Shown: in pieces, positions 51,930 through 60,842 of the stretch
Layout: each line of letters opens with the position of its first letter
How positions within the stretch are numbered: the first letter of the stretch is position 1
DNA from: Microcoleus sp. CAWBG506
Lineage (GTDB): Bacteria; Cyanobacteriota; Cyanobacteriia; Cyanobacteriales; Microcoleaceae
NCBI GenBank assembly: GCA_020883125.1
Contig: JAHREW010000008.1
Coordinates: 96,794-160,793 of the forward strand
Direction of reading: 5' to 3'
DNA length: 64,000 nt
Position numbers and translations under genes: made by a program
The notes under the pieces: model-generated
The model's input: only the letters and a program-made list of their open reading frames with translations
What the model was told of the DNA's origin: nothing
Databases searched by the model: none

Positions 51930-53072
51930 TTACTGACTTTTCTCAGTAGCGATGATGTGCAAATCTACGTGTTTGAGCGATCGCACTAATTGCTGAGTCA
52001 AAGAACCCCGCAACAACAACTTCCAGCGAGATTGCTGGCTTTCACCAATCACAATTTGAGTAATGCGATACTGTTTAGCTACATCAGAAATTGCTTTGGC
52101 TATATTCTGACTCTGCACCCGCAGAAATTGCCCGTTAAATTCTTGACAAAGTTTCTGGCACGTTTCAATGTGTAAGCTTTCGGATTTTGTTAAAAAGCGA
52201 TCGGGGTTCTCCACAAATAAAGCATAAAATGGCGCATTCATGTAGCTAGAAATTCTCCCACCCCGTCGGAGAAGTTGCAAAGAATTTGGATAAGTTGACA
52301 CGCATACTAAAACTCGTTCGTGAATGTTACAAGATTGACCTTTTAAAGTTGCTGCCTCATCTTCAACGTTGTCTGCGACTTCTCGTAATGCTAGTTCTCG
52401 TAATGCAATTAAATGACGACGCTGAAAAAAGTTTTTTAAAGATTGTTCAATTTTTTCTGGAGCATAGATTTTACCTTCTAGTAACCTTTCTTCTAAGGTT
52501 TCTGGTGTCACATCAACCACGAGTATTTCGTCAGCTTCTTCCAGAATGCGATCGGGTACTCGTTCTCGCACGACAACTCCGGTAATTCGCGCTACTAAAT
52601 CGTTGAGACTTTCTATGTGCTGAATGTTGAGAGTTGAGTAAACATCAATGCCAGCATTCAGTATTGCTTCGACATCTTGATACCGCTTTTCTCTGAGAGA
52701 ACCGGGAATATTTGTATGAGCCAGTTCGTCAATTAATGCTAGTTGAGGGCTGCGGGTGATGACAGCTTCTGTATCCATTTCTGTTAGATTTGTTTCGCCT
52801 CGCAGCATTTGTTTTCGTGGGACTATTTCGAGTCCCTCAGCTTTGGCTGCTGTCTCTTTTCTGCCGTGAGTTTCTAACAATCCAACAACTACATCAATGC
52901 CTTCTAATTTGATTGTGTGTCCTTCTTCTAGCATTCGGAAAGTTTTGCCAACACCGGGGGCCATCCCGATAAATATTTTGTGCTTTCCCCGACGGCGGGT
53001 GCGATCGTAAGTTCGATTTGGTTGGGCGTAAATTGCGTCGGGGTTATTTTCGAGTTCGCTAGAGTGAATCAT
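51930..53072 (-). CDS. kdpD: short KdpD (N-terminal and USP domains only)
   Basis: A 380-residue protein containing the KdpD N-terminal domain (RRGKHKIFIGMAPGVGKTFR with a Walker-like site, VVVGLLETHGR, ALIDELAHTNIPGS, RYQDVEAILNAGIDVYSTLN) and a universal-stress-like domain (HERVLVCVSTYPNSLQLLRR to the end). The sensor membrane region, DHp and kinase domains of E. coli KdpD are absent. A short KdpD of this sort is known in Anabaena. It is the last gene of kdpABFCD. It may sense ATP or c-di-AMP, which bind these domains in other KdpD proteins, but signal output must go through another kinase. Confidence 0.9.
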   Translation of the reverse strand: MIHSSELENNPDAIYAQPNRTYDRTRRRGKHKIFIGMAPGVGKTFRMLEEGHTIKLEGIDVVVGLLETHGRKETAAKAEGLEIVPRKQMLRGETNLTEMDTEAVITRSPQLALIDELAHTNIPGSLREKRYQDVEAILNAGIDVYSTLNIQHIESLNDLVARITGVVVRERVPDRILEEADEILVVDVTPETLEERLLEGKIYAPEKIEQSLKNFFQRRHLIALRELALREVADNVEDEAATLKGQSCNIHERVLVCVSTYPNSLQLLRRGGRISSYMNAPFYALFVENPDRFLTKSESLHIETCQKLCQEFNGQFLRVQSQNIAKAISDVAKQYRITQIVIGESQQSRWKLLLRGSLTQQLVRSLKHVDLHIIATEKSQ

Positions 53073-53085
53073 AGCTTAATAGTTA

Positions 53086-53256
53086 GTTGGCAGTTGACAG
53101 TTGACAGTGGGTAGTTGCTAGTTGGCAGTTGCTAGTAGGTAGTTGGTATTTGCTAGTTGGTATTTGCTAAAAACAACAAATAACCAATGACCAATGACCA
53201 ATGACCAATGACCAATAACAAATGACAAATAACCAATAACCAATAACTACTGACTA
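53086..53256 (-). repeat. heptamer arrays between kdpC and kdpD, starting at the kdpC stop codon
   Basis: On the minus strand the kdpC TAG stop begins TAGTCAG and TAGTTAT, then mostly TGGTCAT, TGGTTAT and TTGTTAT units to about 53175. A second set based on AGTTGAC/AGTTGGC/AGTTGCT fills 53086-53165. It is inside the kdp operon. Confidence 0.85.
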
Positions 53257-53877
53257 TTGTAAACCATCTAAAGCTAGATTTAGTTTGAGTACATTAACTC
53301 CGGGTTCACCGAAAATGCCGAGAAATCTGCCGTCTGTATTTTGGGAGATCAGAATTTCGACTTGATTGGGATTGAGCGATCGCACTTTTGCTATCCGTTG
53401 AACTTGCGCTCTAGCAGCCTCTTCGCTAAGATGAGGGTCGAGGCTAGAACCAGAAGTATACACTAAATCAGCCGTAGGTGTGATGCCAGCTTTGTTGAGA
53501 CGATCGATTTCAAATTGAATTCCCTGAAAACCATCTTTCTCATTACCTCTTTTCAGCAAATCTGAGTTACTGGGACCGATATTACTAGCTCCAGAAACAC
53601 CTGTTCTTTGACTTAAATTCTCGGCTTTCGTCGGAGCATAATCTGGGAAAGTGCTGTAATTCGTGGTGCTGGGACGGCTCAAAAAATATTTTTCCGAGGT
53701 GAAATTCTGACCGATTAAAGAGGAGCCAATTACAACTCCTTGCTTAGTAATTAAGCTACCATTTGCCTGGGAATTGAAAGCAATTTGACCGATGGCTAGC
53801 AAAATCAAGGGATAAACAATGGCTGTAATTCCCCACAGGACTAAAGTCACGCGAATTGCTCTGATTATTTCTCTCAT
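53254..53877 (-). CDS. kdpC: K+-transporting ATPase subunit C
   Basis: A 207-residue KdpC: one N-terminal membrane segment (VTLVLWGITAIVYPLILLAIG), then GSSLIGQNFTSEKYFLSRPS, GASNIGPSNSDLLKRG, DLVYTSGSSLDPHLSEEAAR, AQVQRIAKVRSL. It stabilises the complex and raises ATP affinity of KdpB. It lies between kdpF/G and kdpD. The TAG stop opens a heptamer array. Confidence 0.95.
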   Translation of the reverse strand: MREIIRAIRVTLVLWGITAIVYPLILLAIGQIAFNSQANGSLITKQGVVIGSSLIGQNFTSEKYFLSRPSTTNYSTFPDYAPTKAENLSQRTGVSGASNIGPSNSDLLKRGNEKDGFQGIQFEIDRLNKAGITPTADLVYTSGSSLDPHLSEEAARAQVQRIAKVRSLNPNQVEILISQNTDGRFLGIFGEPGVNVLKLNLALDGLQ

Positions 53878-53929
53878 ATTTTTGATTTTGGTGTGGTGAA
53901 AAAGTTGATTTTTGGTTTGAGATATTCAG

Positions 53930-54199
53930 CTAAAATCTTTCCGGCTGAAATATGACCACCAACAGGTAAATAGAAAGCGCGATAATTACCAAACCAAGCA
54001 GACTTAAACCCCAGACAGCTTTGCGGGTCAAATCTTCGCCAGAAGCTGCATAAACAGCGGGCGCAATGATGGCATTGAAACACATTACTAGAAATAGCTG
54101 CACCGGGATTGGGTGACGCTGCCACAGGGTTTGTGCTAACTCAATAATTGCTTGAAAATCCGGGGGCAAAACATCATTCAGCCAATTATTACGTTTCAT
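53930..54199 (-). CDS. kdpF: KdpF/KdpG-like small subunit with N-terminal extension
   Basis: An 89-residue protein with two membrane segments: PVQLFLVMCFNAIIAPAVYA and LSLLGLVIIALSIYLLVVIF, ending QPERF. The second with its L-x-PERF-type end is the KdpF pattern, and the first is an extension found in the cyanobacterial protein called KdpG between KdpB and KdpC. I choose ATG 54199 because AAGGAGG lies 4 bases before it; the longer frame to 54247 has no such site. Confidence 0.85.
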   Translation of the reverse strand: MKRNNWLNDVLPPDFQAIIELAQTLWQRHPIPVQLFLVMCFNAIIAPAVYAASGEDLTRKAVWGLSLLGLVIIALSIYLLVVIFQPERF

Positions 54200-54254
54200 C
54201 AATCCTCCTTGTTTTGGAAATAAGTATCTTTGTTTATCTGTTACCAAACTTGTT

Positions 54255-56351
54255 CTATGCTAAGCCAACGGCTGCAATGAAAATATCGATAATTTTGATG
54301 GCAATAAATGGCGCGATCGCCCCGCCAAATCCGTAGATTAAAATGTTCCGCTGCAAAAGTTGATTGGCCGTTAAGGGGCGAAATTTTACCCCGGTTAACG
54401 CTAGGGGAATCAAAGCGGGAATAATCAAAGCATTGTAAACTAATGCCGATAATACTGCCGATTGACCGCTAGCTAAACCCATGACGTTCAAAGCGCCAAC
54501 GGGGGCAAACATTGCCGGAATAATGGCAAAATATTTCGCGATATCGTTGGCCAGGGAAAATGTAGTTAGTGCACCGCGTGTAATCAGTAATTGTTTGCCG
54601 ATTGTCACTAAATCAATCAATTTTGTGGGGTCGGAATCTAAGTCCACCATGTTTGCAGCTTCTTTCGCGGCTTGGGTTCCCGAATTCATGGCTAAGCCTA
54701 CGTTTGCTTGGGCTAGGGCGGGTGCGTCGTTGGTGCCGTCCCCTGTCATTGCTACTAATTTACCCTGGGCTTGTTGCTTGCGAATTACTTCGATTTTGTC
54801 CTCTGGAGTTGCTTCGGCGATGAAGTCGTCAACGCCGGCTTCGTCAGCAATTACTGATGCTGTAATTCGGTTGTCTCCGGTGAGCATAATTGTACGGATG
54901 CCCATTTTTCTGAGTTGGTCAAATCGATCGCGAATTCCCGGTTTAATCACATCTTTTAAATAAATAATGCCGTAGATGTCGCTGCCTTGACAAACTCCCA
55001 AAGGTGTGCCTCCCAGCCGGGAAACTCGCTCGTAAGCTTCATCGAGATCGGGGCCGATGTTACCACCGCGCGATCGCACAAAACCCTTCACCGCATCCAC
55101 CGCACCCTTGCGAACCTCCGTACCATCGGGCAAATCTGTGCCAGACATCCGCGTTTTTGCCGAAAATTCCAGCCCGGTGGCGTTAGCGCGATCGAAAGTG
55201 GCTGTAGCGCCCAATTTTTCCGACAAACGGACGATCGACTTTCCCTCCGGTGTCTCGTCAAACACGCTTCCAGCCAGCGCTACAGCAGCCACATCCTCCA
55301 GCGAGTGACCGTTTACTGGAATGAACTCCTCCGCTAAACGGTTGCCCAGGGTGATTGTCCCCGTTTTGTCCAAAATCAGCGTATTCACGTCGCCACAGGC
55401 CTCCACGGCGCGTCCAGAGGTCGCTACGACGTTAAATTGAGCCACGCGATCCATCCCCGCAATCCCGATCGCACTCAGCAAACCGCCGATCGTGGTTGGA
55501 ATCAGCGCCACCAGCAGCGAAATCAGCGTCACCACGCCCACCGGGGTTTTCACGTAAGTTCCCACCGGCGGAATCGTAGACACCACAATCAAAAACACCA
55601 GAGTCAGCACCGCCAGCAACACCGTCAGCGCGATCTCATTCGGTGTTTTCGTGCGTTCAGCGCCCTCCACCAGCGCGATCATCCTGTCCAAAAACCCCTT
55701 ACCGGGGTCGGCCATCACCCGCAGCGTCAGTTCGTCGGAAAGAATGCGCGTCCCGCCCGTAACGGAACTGGCGATGTCCGAACCCGGTTCCTTGAGCACC
55801 GGGGCGGATTCCCCGGTGATTGCAGATTCGTCTACAGAGGCGACACCCGCGATTACTTCGCCGTCAGCGGGAATGATATCGCCTGCGATTACTTTAATTT
55901 GATCGCCGCGTCTGAGGGATGTGGAGCTCACTTCCTGCAAAGAACCGTCTGGTAAGAGTTTGCGGGCGATGGTGTCGGCTTTGGTCGATCGCAGCGCGTC
56001 TGCTTGGGCTTTGCCGCGCCCTTCTGCTACGGCTTCGGCAAAATTGGCAAACACCAAAGTGAAGAACAAAATAAACGTGACTAAACCGTTGAAAACGACT
56101 TGATTTTTGCCGGGAACCGGGCCGAACAGGGTCGGATCGATGGTTAATAATGCAGTCACAATTGTGCCTACCCACACCACAAACATCACCGGATTTTTCA
56201 ACATTACCCGCGGATCTAGCTTGATAAAAGCTTGTTTGAATGCTCTTTGGTAAAGGCCTTTGGTATTTGCTTTGGGTGTATGTCTGCGGGATTCGCGAGC
56301 ACCTCTGGAACGGGGATTTTTCTGAGGATCGGTGGTATTGGAAGAAGCCAT
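54255..56351 (-). CDS. kdpB: K+-transporting P-type ATPase subunit B
   Basis: A 698-residue P-type ATPase: VASVDESAITGESAPV (actuator TGES), LILDKTGTITLGN with the phosphorylated Asp at residue 328, then KGAVDAVKGFV, MLTGDNRITASVIADEAGVD and AMTGDGTNDAPALAQANVGL. Seven or so membrane segments fit KdpB. It hydrolyses ATP to drive K+ uptake with KdpA. The first ~40 residues are a hydrophilic cyanobacterial extension. Confidence 0.97.
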   Translation of the reverse strand: MASSNTTDPQKNPRSRGARESRRHTPKANTKGLYQRAFKQAFIKLDPRVMLKNPVMFVVWVGTIVTALLTIDPTLFGPVPGKNQVVFNGLVTFILFFTLVFANFAEAVAEGRGKAQADALRSTKADTIARKLLPDGSLQEVSSTSLRRGDQIKVIAGDIIPADGEVIAGVASVDESAITGESAPVLKEPGSDIASSVTGGTRILSDELTLRVMADPGKGFLDRMIALVEGAERTKTPNEIALTVLLAVLTLVFLIVVSTIPPVGTYVKTPVGVVTLISLLVALIPTTIGGLLSAIGIAGMDRVAQFNVVATSGRAVEACGDVNTLILDKTGTITLGNRLAEEFIPVNGHSLEDVAAVALAGSVFDETPEGKSIVRLSEKLGATATFDRANATGLEFSAKTRMSGTDLPDGTEVRKGAVDAVKGFVRSRGGNIGPDLDEAYERVSRLGGTPLGVCQGSDIYGIIYLKDVIKPGIRDRFDQLRKMGIRTIMLTGDNRITASVIADEAGVDDFIAEATPEDKIEVIRKQQAQGKLVAMTGDGTNDAPALAQANVGLAMNSGTQAAKEAANMVDLDSDPTKLIDLVTIGKQLLITRGALTTFSLANDIAKYFAIIPAMFAPVGALNVMGLASGQSAVLSALVYNALIIPALIPLALTGVKFRPLTANQLLQRNILIYGFGGAIAPFIAIKIIDIFIAAVGLA

Positions 56352-56367
56352 ATTTTTGATTTTTAAT

Positions 56368-56407
56368 GAACCGCAGAGGACACAGAGAACACAGAGAAAG
56401 AGAGGAT
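56368..56407. repeat. degenerate dispersed element in the kdpA-kdpB gap
   Basis: AACCGCAGAGGACACAGAGA, ACACAGAGAAAGAGAGGA: a weak copy of the TTTAACCGC… family, like the copy at 60427-60470 (AACCACAGAGAACGCAGAG). Confidence 0.5.
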
Positions 56408-56425
56408 TGATGTTGACATTTTTTG

Positions 56426-58186
56426 CTACAGAGGTGGAAGAGTTGGTGTGGCTAAAGGTGTTGCGGGTACTGTGGTCTGTGCAGGTTCAAATTTGCCACT
56501 GCTAATTTCATATCCTTCGGCAATTGGTCCTAAAGCTAGCACCGGGAAAAATGTTAATGCGCCTAGAATTAAGATTACTCCAGCGGTGACGCTGGTGAAT
56601 AAAACTGAGTCGGTTCTGAGAGTTCCTGTTGTTTCTGGTACTGGTTGTTTGTTCGTCATGCTGTCTGCTAAAAGCAGCAGTGCCACAATCGCAACATAGC
56701 GCCCTAATAGCATACTAAAACAGGTGCTTAAATTCCACCACATTCCGGTAGATGCTGGTTGAGAGTCTGCCAATCCTTCAAAACCTGAACCGTTGTTGGC
56801 TGCGGCCGAAGCATATTCGTACATCACCTGGGAAATGCCGTGAAATCCGGGATTGCTGATGCCGCTTAAGCTGTTGGGAAATGCGAGGGTAATTGCGCCG
56901 GGAATTAAAACGGCGATCGGATGAATTAACAGCACAACGCTGGCTAAAACTATTTCCGGTTTTTCTATCTTTCTGCCTAAAAATTCTGGGGTTCTGCCCA
57001 CCATTAATCCGGTGAGAAACACGCTCAAAATTAAGTAGATAAATAGGTAAGCTGTACCCGTTCCTTGTCCGCCCCAAACTATTTGCAGAAACAAGTTAAA
57101 TAAAGTAGCAAAACTGCCGGGAGGCATTAAAGAATCGTGCATTCCGTTGACCGCACCGCACATTGTTCCTGTTGTCGTCACTGCCCAAAGGGCGGTTTGC
57201 GCCCAGCCAAATCTAATTTCTTTTCCTTCTAAATTTGGCTGCACTGAGCCTAGTAATTTGTTGATAAGAGCATTCCCTTGGAATTCGCCGACTGCTGCAA
57301 TGCCAATCAAGAAAACGTAGATGCTAAAAACCATCCAAAAAATTAGCCAGCCTTGTTTTTTGTTATTGGCAAATATCCCGTAAGTATGAATCAGTGCTGC
57401 CGGAATCGAAACCATGGCTATGGTTTCTAGTAGGTTAGTGAAAGGGTTGGGATTTTCATAGGGGTGAGCCGAGTTAATTGCAAAGAATCCGCCGCCGTTT
57501 TCTCCTAGTTGTTTGATGCTTTCAAAGTGAGCAACCGGGCCGCGGGCTATTACTTGGGTGCTGCCTTCTAAGGTGGTGGCAACTGCTGGACCTGCTAGGG
57601 TTTCTGGTACGCCATTAATTAGTAGAAGCAAGCCAAGTATTAACGAAAGTGGTAGCAAAATACGGGTGATAGATTGAATTAAATCTATGTAAAAGTTGCC
57701 TAGACCTCTACCTGTTAATCCTCGAATAAAGGCAATGCCTACTGCTAAACCGGTGGCGGCTGAGGTGAACATTAAAAAGCCCAAAGTTAACTGGGATAGG
57801 TAAGTAAATGTTGTCTCGCCGGAGTAATGCTGTTGGTCGGTATTGGTGAGGAATGAAATAGTTGTGTGCAGGGCGGTATCCCAGGTTGGTGTACCTAAGC
57901 CTGTAGCATTTAAAGGGAGAAATCCTTGAAGCATGAAAATGAGGAAAACAAATATGCCCATGGCGATATTGCTGTAGAATACCGATCGCGCATATTGCCA
58001 ACCTGTCATTGAATCTGCCAAGCGAATATTGCCAGCTTGATAGATGAGTTGTTCTAGGGGTTTAATGGCGCGATCGAGGATGGTTGCTTCTCCCATGTAT
58101 ACTCGTGCCATGTAATTGCCAAAAACCGGGGCGATCGCTACTACTATGATTAGCGTTAAGGCGATTTGAATTAATCCTTCAATCAT
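56426..58186 (-). CDS. kdpA: K+-transporting ATPase subunit A
   Basis: A 586-residue channel-like subunit with ten or more membrane segments. Pore signatures are [53 protein letters not shown] and [15 protein letters not shown], the four pore loops that bind K+. The N-terminus ([11 protein letters not shown]) is typical. First gene of the kdp operon; the 251-bp gap to the divergent histidine kinase gene must contain the kdp promoter. Confidence 0.97.
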   Translation of the reverse strand: MIEGLIQIALTLIIVVAIAPVFGNYMARVYMGEATILDRAIKPLEQLIYQAGNIRLADSMTGWQYARSVFYSNIAMGIFVFLIFMLQGFLPLNATGLGTPTWDTALHTTISFLTNTDQQHYSGETTFTYLSQLTLGFLMFTSAATGLAVGIAFIRGLTGRGLGNFYIDLIQSITRILLPLSLILGLLLLINGVPETLAGPAVATTLEGSTQVIARGPVAHFESIKQLGENGGGFFAINSAHPYENPNPFTNLLETIAMVSIPAALIHTYGIFANNKKQGWLIFWMVFSIYVFLIGIAAVGEFQGNALINKLLGSVQPNLEGKEIRFGWAQTALWAVTTTGTMCGAVNGMHDSLMPPGSFATLFNLFLQIVWGGQGTGTAYLFIYLILSVFLTGLMVGRTPEFLGRKIEKPEIVLASVVLLIHPIAVLIPGAITLAFPNSLSGISNPGFHGISQVMYEYASAAANNGSGFEGLADSQPASTGMWWNLSTCFSMLLGRYVAIVALLLLADSMTNKQPVPETTGTLRTDSVLFTSVTAGVILILGALTFFPVLALGPIAEGYEISSGKFEPAQTTVPATPLATPTLPPL

Positions 58187-58437
58187 AAGGGAGTCAATAC
58201 TTTCTTAAAAATGCAGTCTACTTTTAACAATCAATATACTTGAAGTTAGGGTGGTTGATAATCAACCCCCAGGTATAAGTTGGTGTTTACCAATTATGTG
58301 TAACTGCTATATATTTTAGTAGTACACCAGTGTTTATATTTTTTCAATAACCTATACTTAGAGATATATTTTGGATCTAAACGCGGCTTATTTGCGTCAA
58401 AATAAATGAAATATACCGATAAAATATGGATTAATTA

Positions 58438-59541
58438 ATGATGTTAAAAAAAATCTTTAAAATCAAGGAAGACTTGGCTCTTGGAGAGAAATATTGGCGG
58501 GGTCGATGGTCGATCGCTATTTTATTTACCATTGTGGTAGCACTAGAATTTAGCACGCCTTCGGAATATTTATTTGGATATTTGTATACTGGACCGATTT
58601 TAATGGCAAACTCGCGCCTGAGTCGGTTGGGTAAGTTGCAAATTACCCTGGTAGCAGCGCTATTGACTCTGTTGAATTTGGTTCTTCCTTATGGAGAAAG
58701 GATCGCCCTAGCAACTGTAGCAAATAGGGCGATCGCAGTTATGGCTTTGGGAGTGACGGGCTATTTGAGCGATCGCAATCAGCAGTACGAAGAGGCGATC
58801 GCCCTTACCAAAGCGCAATTGCAGTCCCAGCAACAATTAGCTAGCATCCGAGAAGATTTTGTCTCTACTTTGAGTCATGATTTAAAAACGCCGATGCTGG
58901 GGGCGATCGAGACTATTAAAGCTTTTAAACAGGTCAAATTTGGCGATGTGACTTCTACTCAGCAAAAAGTTTTGGAAACCATGACGCGATCGCACAAAAT
59001 GACTTTACAATTAGTAGAAACCATGCTGGATGTTTACCGCAACGATACCGAAGGTTTAAAACTACAACTTGCACCCGTAAATTTAGTAACTTTAGCAGAA
59101 GAAGTAATTGCCACTCTCATCGATTTATCGGCGGCGCGTCGAGTTTACATTAATATTAGTTACGGAGAATCAGATTTTCGTCGCTCTTTGTGGGTAAAAG
59201 GCGATGCAGTGCAACTTCAGCGCGTTTTTGTGAATTTATTGACCAATGGGATCAACCATTCCCCTCGTGGTGGTAAAGTAGAAGTGGTGATGGAATTTTA
59301 TTCAAGTTATCAGATCGTGAAAGTTATTGATAGCGGGTTGGGAATTACAGCAGAGGAACTGCCGCACTTGTTCGAGCGTTTTTATCAAGGAAATGGCGAT
59401 CGGCAAGCTAAAGGAGCGGGATTGGGGTTATACTTATCTCGCCAAATTATTGATGCCCACGGAGGTATAATTTGGGCAGAAAATAAATTGCCTCACGGTG
59501 CTTTATTTGGATTCCGACTCCCTGCAATCCCAGAGAAATGA
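58438..59541 (+). CDS. membrane histidine kinase divergent from kdp
   Basis: A 367-residue sensor kinase. The N-terminal part (about 25-110) has three or four membrane segments (WSIAILFTIVVALEF, FGYLYTGPILMANS, LVAALLTLLNLVLPY, AIAVMALGVTGYL) without an extracellular sensor domain. A short coiled coil follows, then the DHp with STLSHDLKTPML (phospho-His147). The catalytic region has LLTNGINHSPRGG (N-box), VIDSGLGITAEELPHLFERF (G1) and GAGLGLYLSRQIIDAHGG (G2). All kinase motifs are intact. The stop overlaps the start of the response regulator (ATGA). Confidence 0.9.
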   Translation: MMLKKIFKIKEDLALGEKYWRGRWSIAILFTIVVALEFSTPSEYLFGYLYTGPILMANSRLSRLGKLQITLVAALLTLLNLVLPYGERIALATVANRAIAVMALGVTGYLSDRNQQYEEAIALTKAQLQSQQQLASIREDFVSTLSHDLKTPMLGAIETIKAFKQVKFGDVTSTQQKVLETMTRSHKMTLQLVETMLDVYRNDTEGLKLQLAPVNLVTLAEEVIATLIDLSAARRVYINISYGESDFRRSLWVKGDAVQLQRVFVNLLTNGINHSPRGGKVEVVMEFYSSYQIVKVIDSGLGITAEELPHLFERFYQGNGDRQAKGAGLGLYLSRQIIDAHGGIIWAENKLPHGALFGFRLPAIPEK

Positions 59542-60230
59542 AACCAGCTTATCCCTTGCGAATTCTCTTAGTTGAAGATGACGAACTGTTTCGTTTAGGG
59601 CTGCAAACCCGATTGCAGCAAGAAAATTGCTTGCAAGTAATTGCGGAAGCCGAAGATGGCGAAACCGCGGTAGAATTGACTCAGGAACACTTACCTGATG
59701 TGGTGGTTCTCGATGTCGGTTTGCCGGGAATTGGTGGCATTGAAGCTTGTCGCCAAATTAAACAACGACATCCAGCAATTCCTGTTTTAATTTTAACATC
59801 TCATTCTCAAAAATCATTAATTGAAAGATTGATTGCAGCGGGGGCTCAGGGCTATTGTCTCAAGGGAATTGCAGCGGAAACTTTGGTATTGGCAATTCGT
59901 TCGGTAGCGGCGGGTGCTTCCTGGTGGGATCGGGCCGCCACTGCGGAAATTAGGGCGGTTTTTGCTAATCCTGAACCTGTTAAAAATAGCTCTAAATTGG
60001 AAGTTTTGGAAAATCCACTGACGAAGCGAGAACAGGAAATTTTAGCTTTAGTGGCGGGGGGGAAAAGCAATCAGGAAATTGCTCAAATATTGTATATTGC
60101 GCCAGGGACGGTGCGGGTTCACGTTCATGCGATTTTGCAAAAATTGGAAGTGCGCGATCGCACTCAAGCTGCTGTACTTGCGATTCAGAAGGGATTGGTA
60201 GCAGAAGAACTTTTAGCGATGGAACCTTAA
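59538..60230 (+). CDS. NarL/LuxR-type response regulator
   Basis: A 230-residue regulator. The receiver domain has ILLVEDDELFRLGL, phosphoacceptor Asp59 in VVVLDVGLPGIGG, and VLILTSHSQKSL. The C-terminal LuxR-type HTH reads LTKREQEILALVAGGKSNQE, IAQILYIAPGTVRVHVHAIL. It is coupled to the upstream kinase by a 4-base overlap. KdpE of other bacteria is OmpR-type, so a NarL-type partner next to kdp would be a different solution if it controls that operon. Confidence 0.92.
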   Translation: MKPAYPLRILLVEDDELFRLGLQTRLQQENCLQVIAEAEDGETAVELTQEHLPDVVVLDVGLPGIGGIEACRQIKQRHPAIPVLILTSHSQKSLIERLIAAGAQGYCLKGIAAETLVLAIRSVAAGASWWDRAATAEIRAVFANPEPVKNSSKLEVLENPLTKREQEILALVAGGKSNQEIAQILYIAPGTVRVHVHAILQKLEVRDRTQAAVLAIQKGLVAEELLAMEP

Positions 60231-60842
60231 AATGGCGAGTTTGGTAAGGTATTTTTCGGTTGTTTAAATAAATAAATTACTTGCTCAACTAAGTAAATCC
60301 AATTAATTAAACGTAAAATACGGATGACCGAAAAGCTGACTGCATAAGTCTTCTTCCTTCTTCCTGAATTTCCCCCCTTGGGGGGGGCAGGGGGGGGTGA
60401 TATCGTTTCCGGCTGCATCGGAATGATTTAACCACAGAGAACGCAGAGAACACAGAGGGAGAGAAGAGAGATGAATAATTCCGATGTTACCGGATTTGAT
60501 ATGACTTGTCCTCGTTGCACTCTTGACGCTCTTTGAGTATATCATTCCGGTGCAACCGGAATTGATATGACTTCTTCCTTCTTCACATCGATCTTCTTCA
60601 CATCGATCTTCTTCCTTCTTCCTTCTACTTAGCAGCTACAAAATTCATCTGTTGCAGCTTCATAAAACATCACGATTATACGTGTCTCAAAAAGACCGTC
60701 AATAACAGGCTGGAGGGCCTGTTCCACATTAATTATGAAGATGTCTCTTATTTACCGTTGATGGTGATAGTTTACTGATGACAGTACGCCTATAAATTTG
60801 CTAAGTTTGGTACACCTTAATTCCGTATCTTCATCTACCTTT
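60231..60842. other. 612-bp intergenic region made of dispersed repeats
   Basis: It holds a C6TTGG/G8 block (60370-60400), a copy of the ATATCAA/TTTAACC element (60415-60503, ending CCGGATTTGATAT), a second CAACCGGAATTGATAT end (60548-60570), TTCTTCC heptamers and ATCTTCTTCACATCG repeats (60570-60625), and an AACAGGC/GGCCTGTT palindrome (60704-60725). I see no gene. The leader of the adhesin gene is in the last 100 bases. Confidence 0.7.
60415..60503. repeat. dispersed intergenic element, copy 7
   Basis: CGGAATGATTTAACCACAGA … AATAATTCCGATGTTACCGG, ending CCGGATTTGATATG. Complete on the right side, with the central GCGAAG block replaced by a CAGAGAACACAGAG run. Confidence 0.65.
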
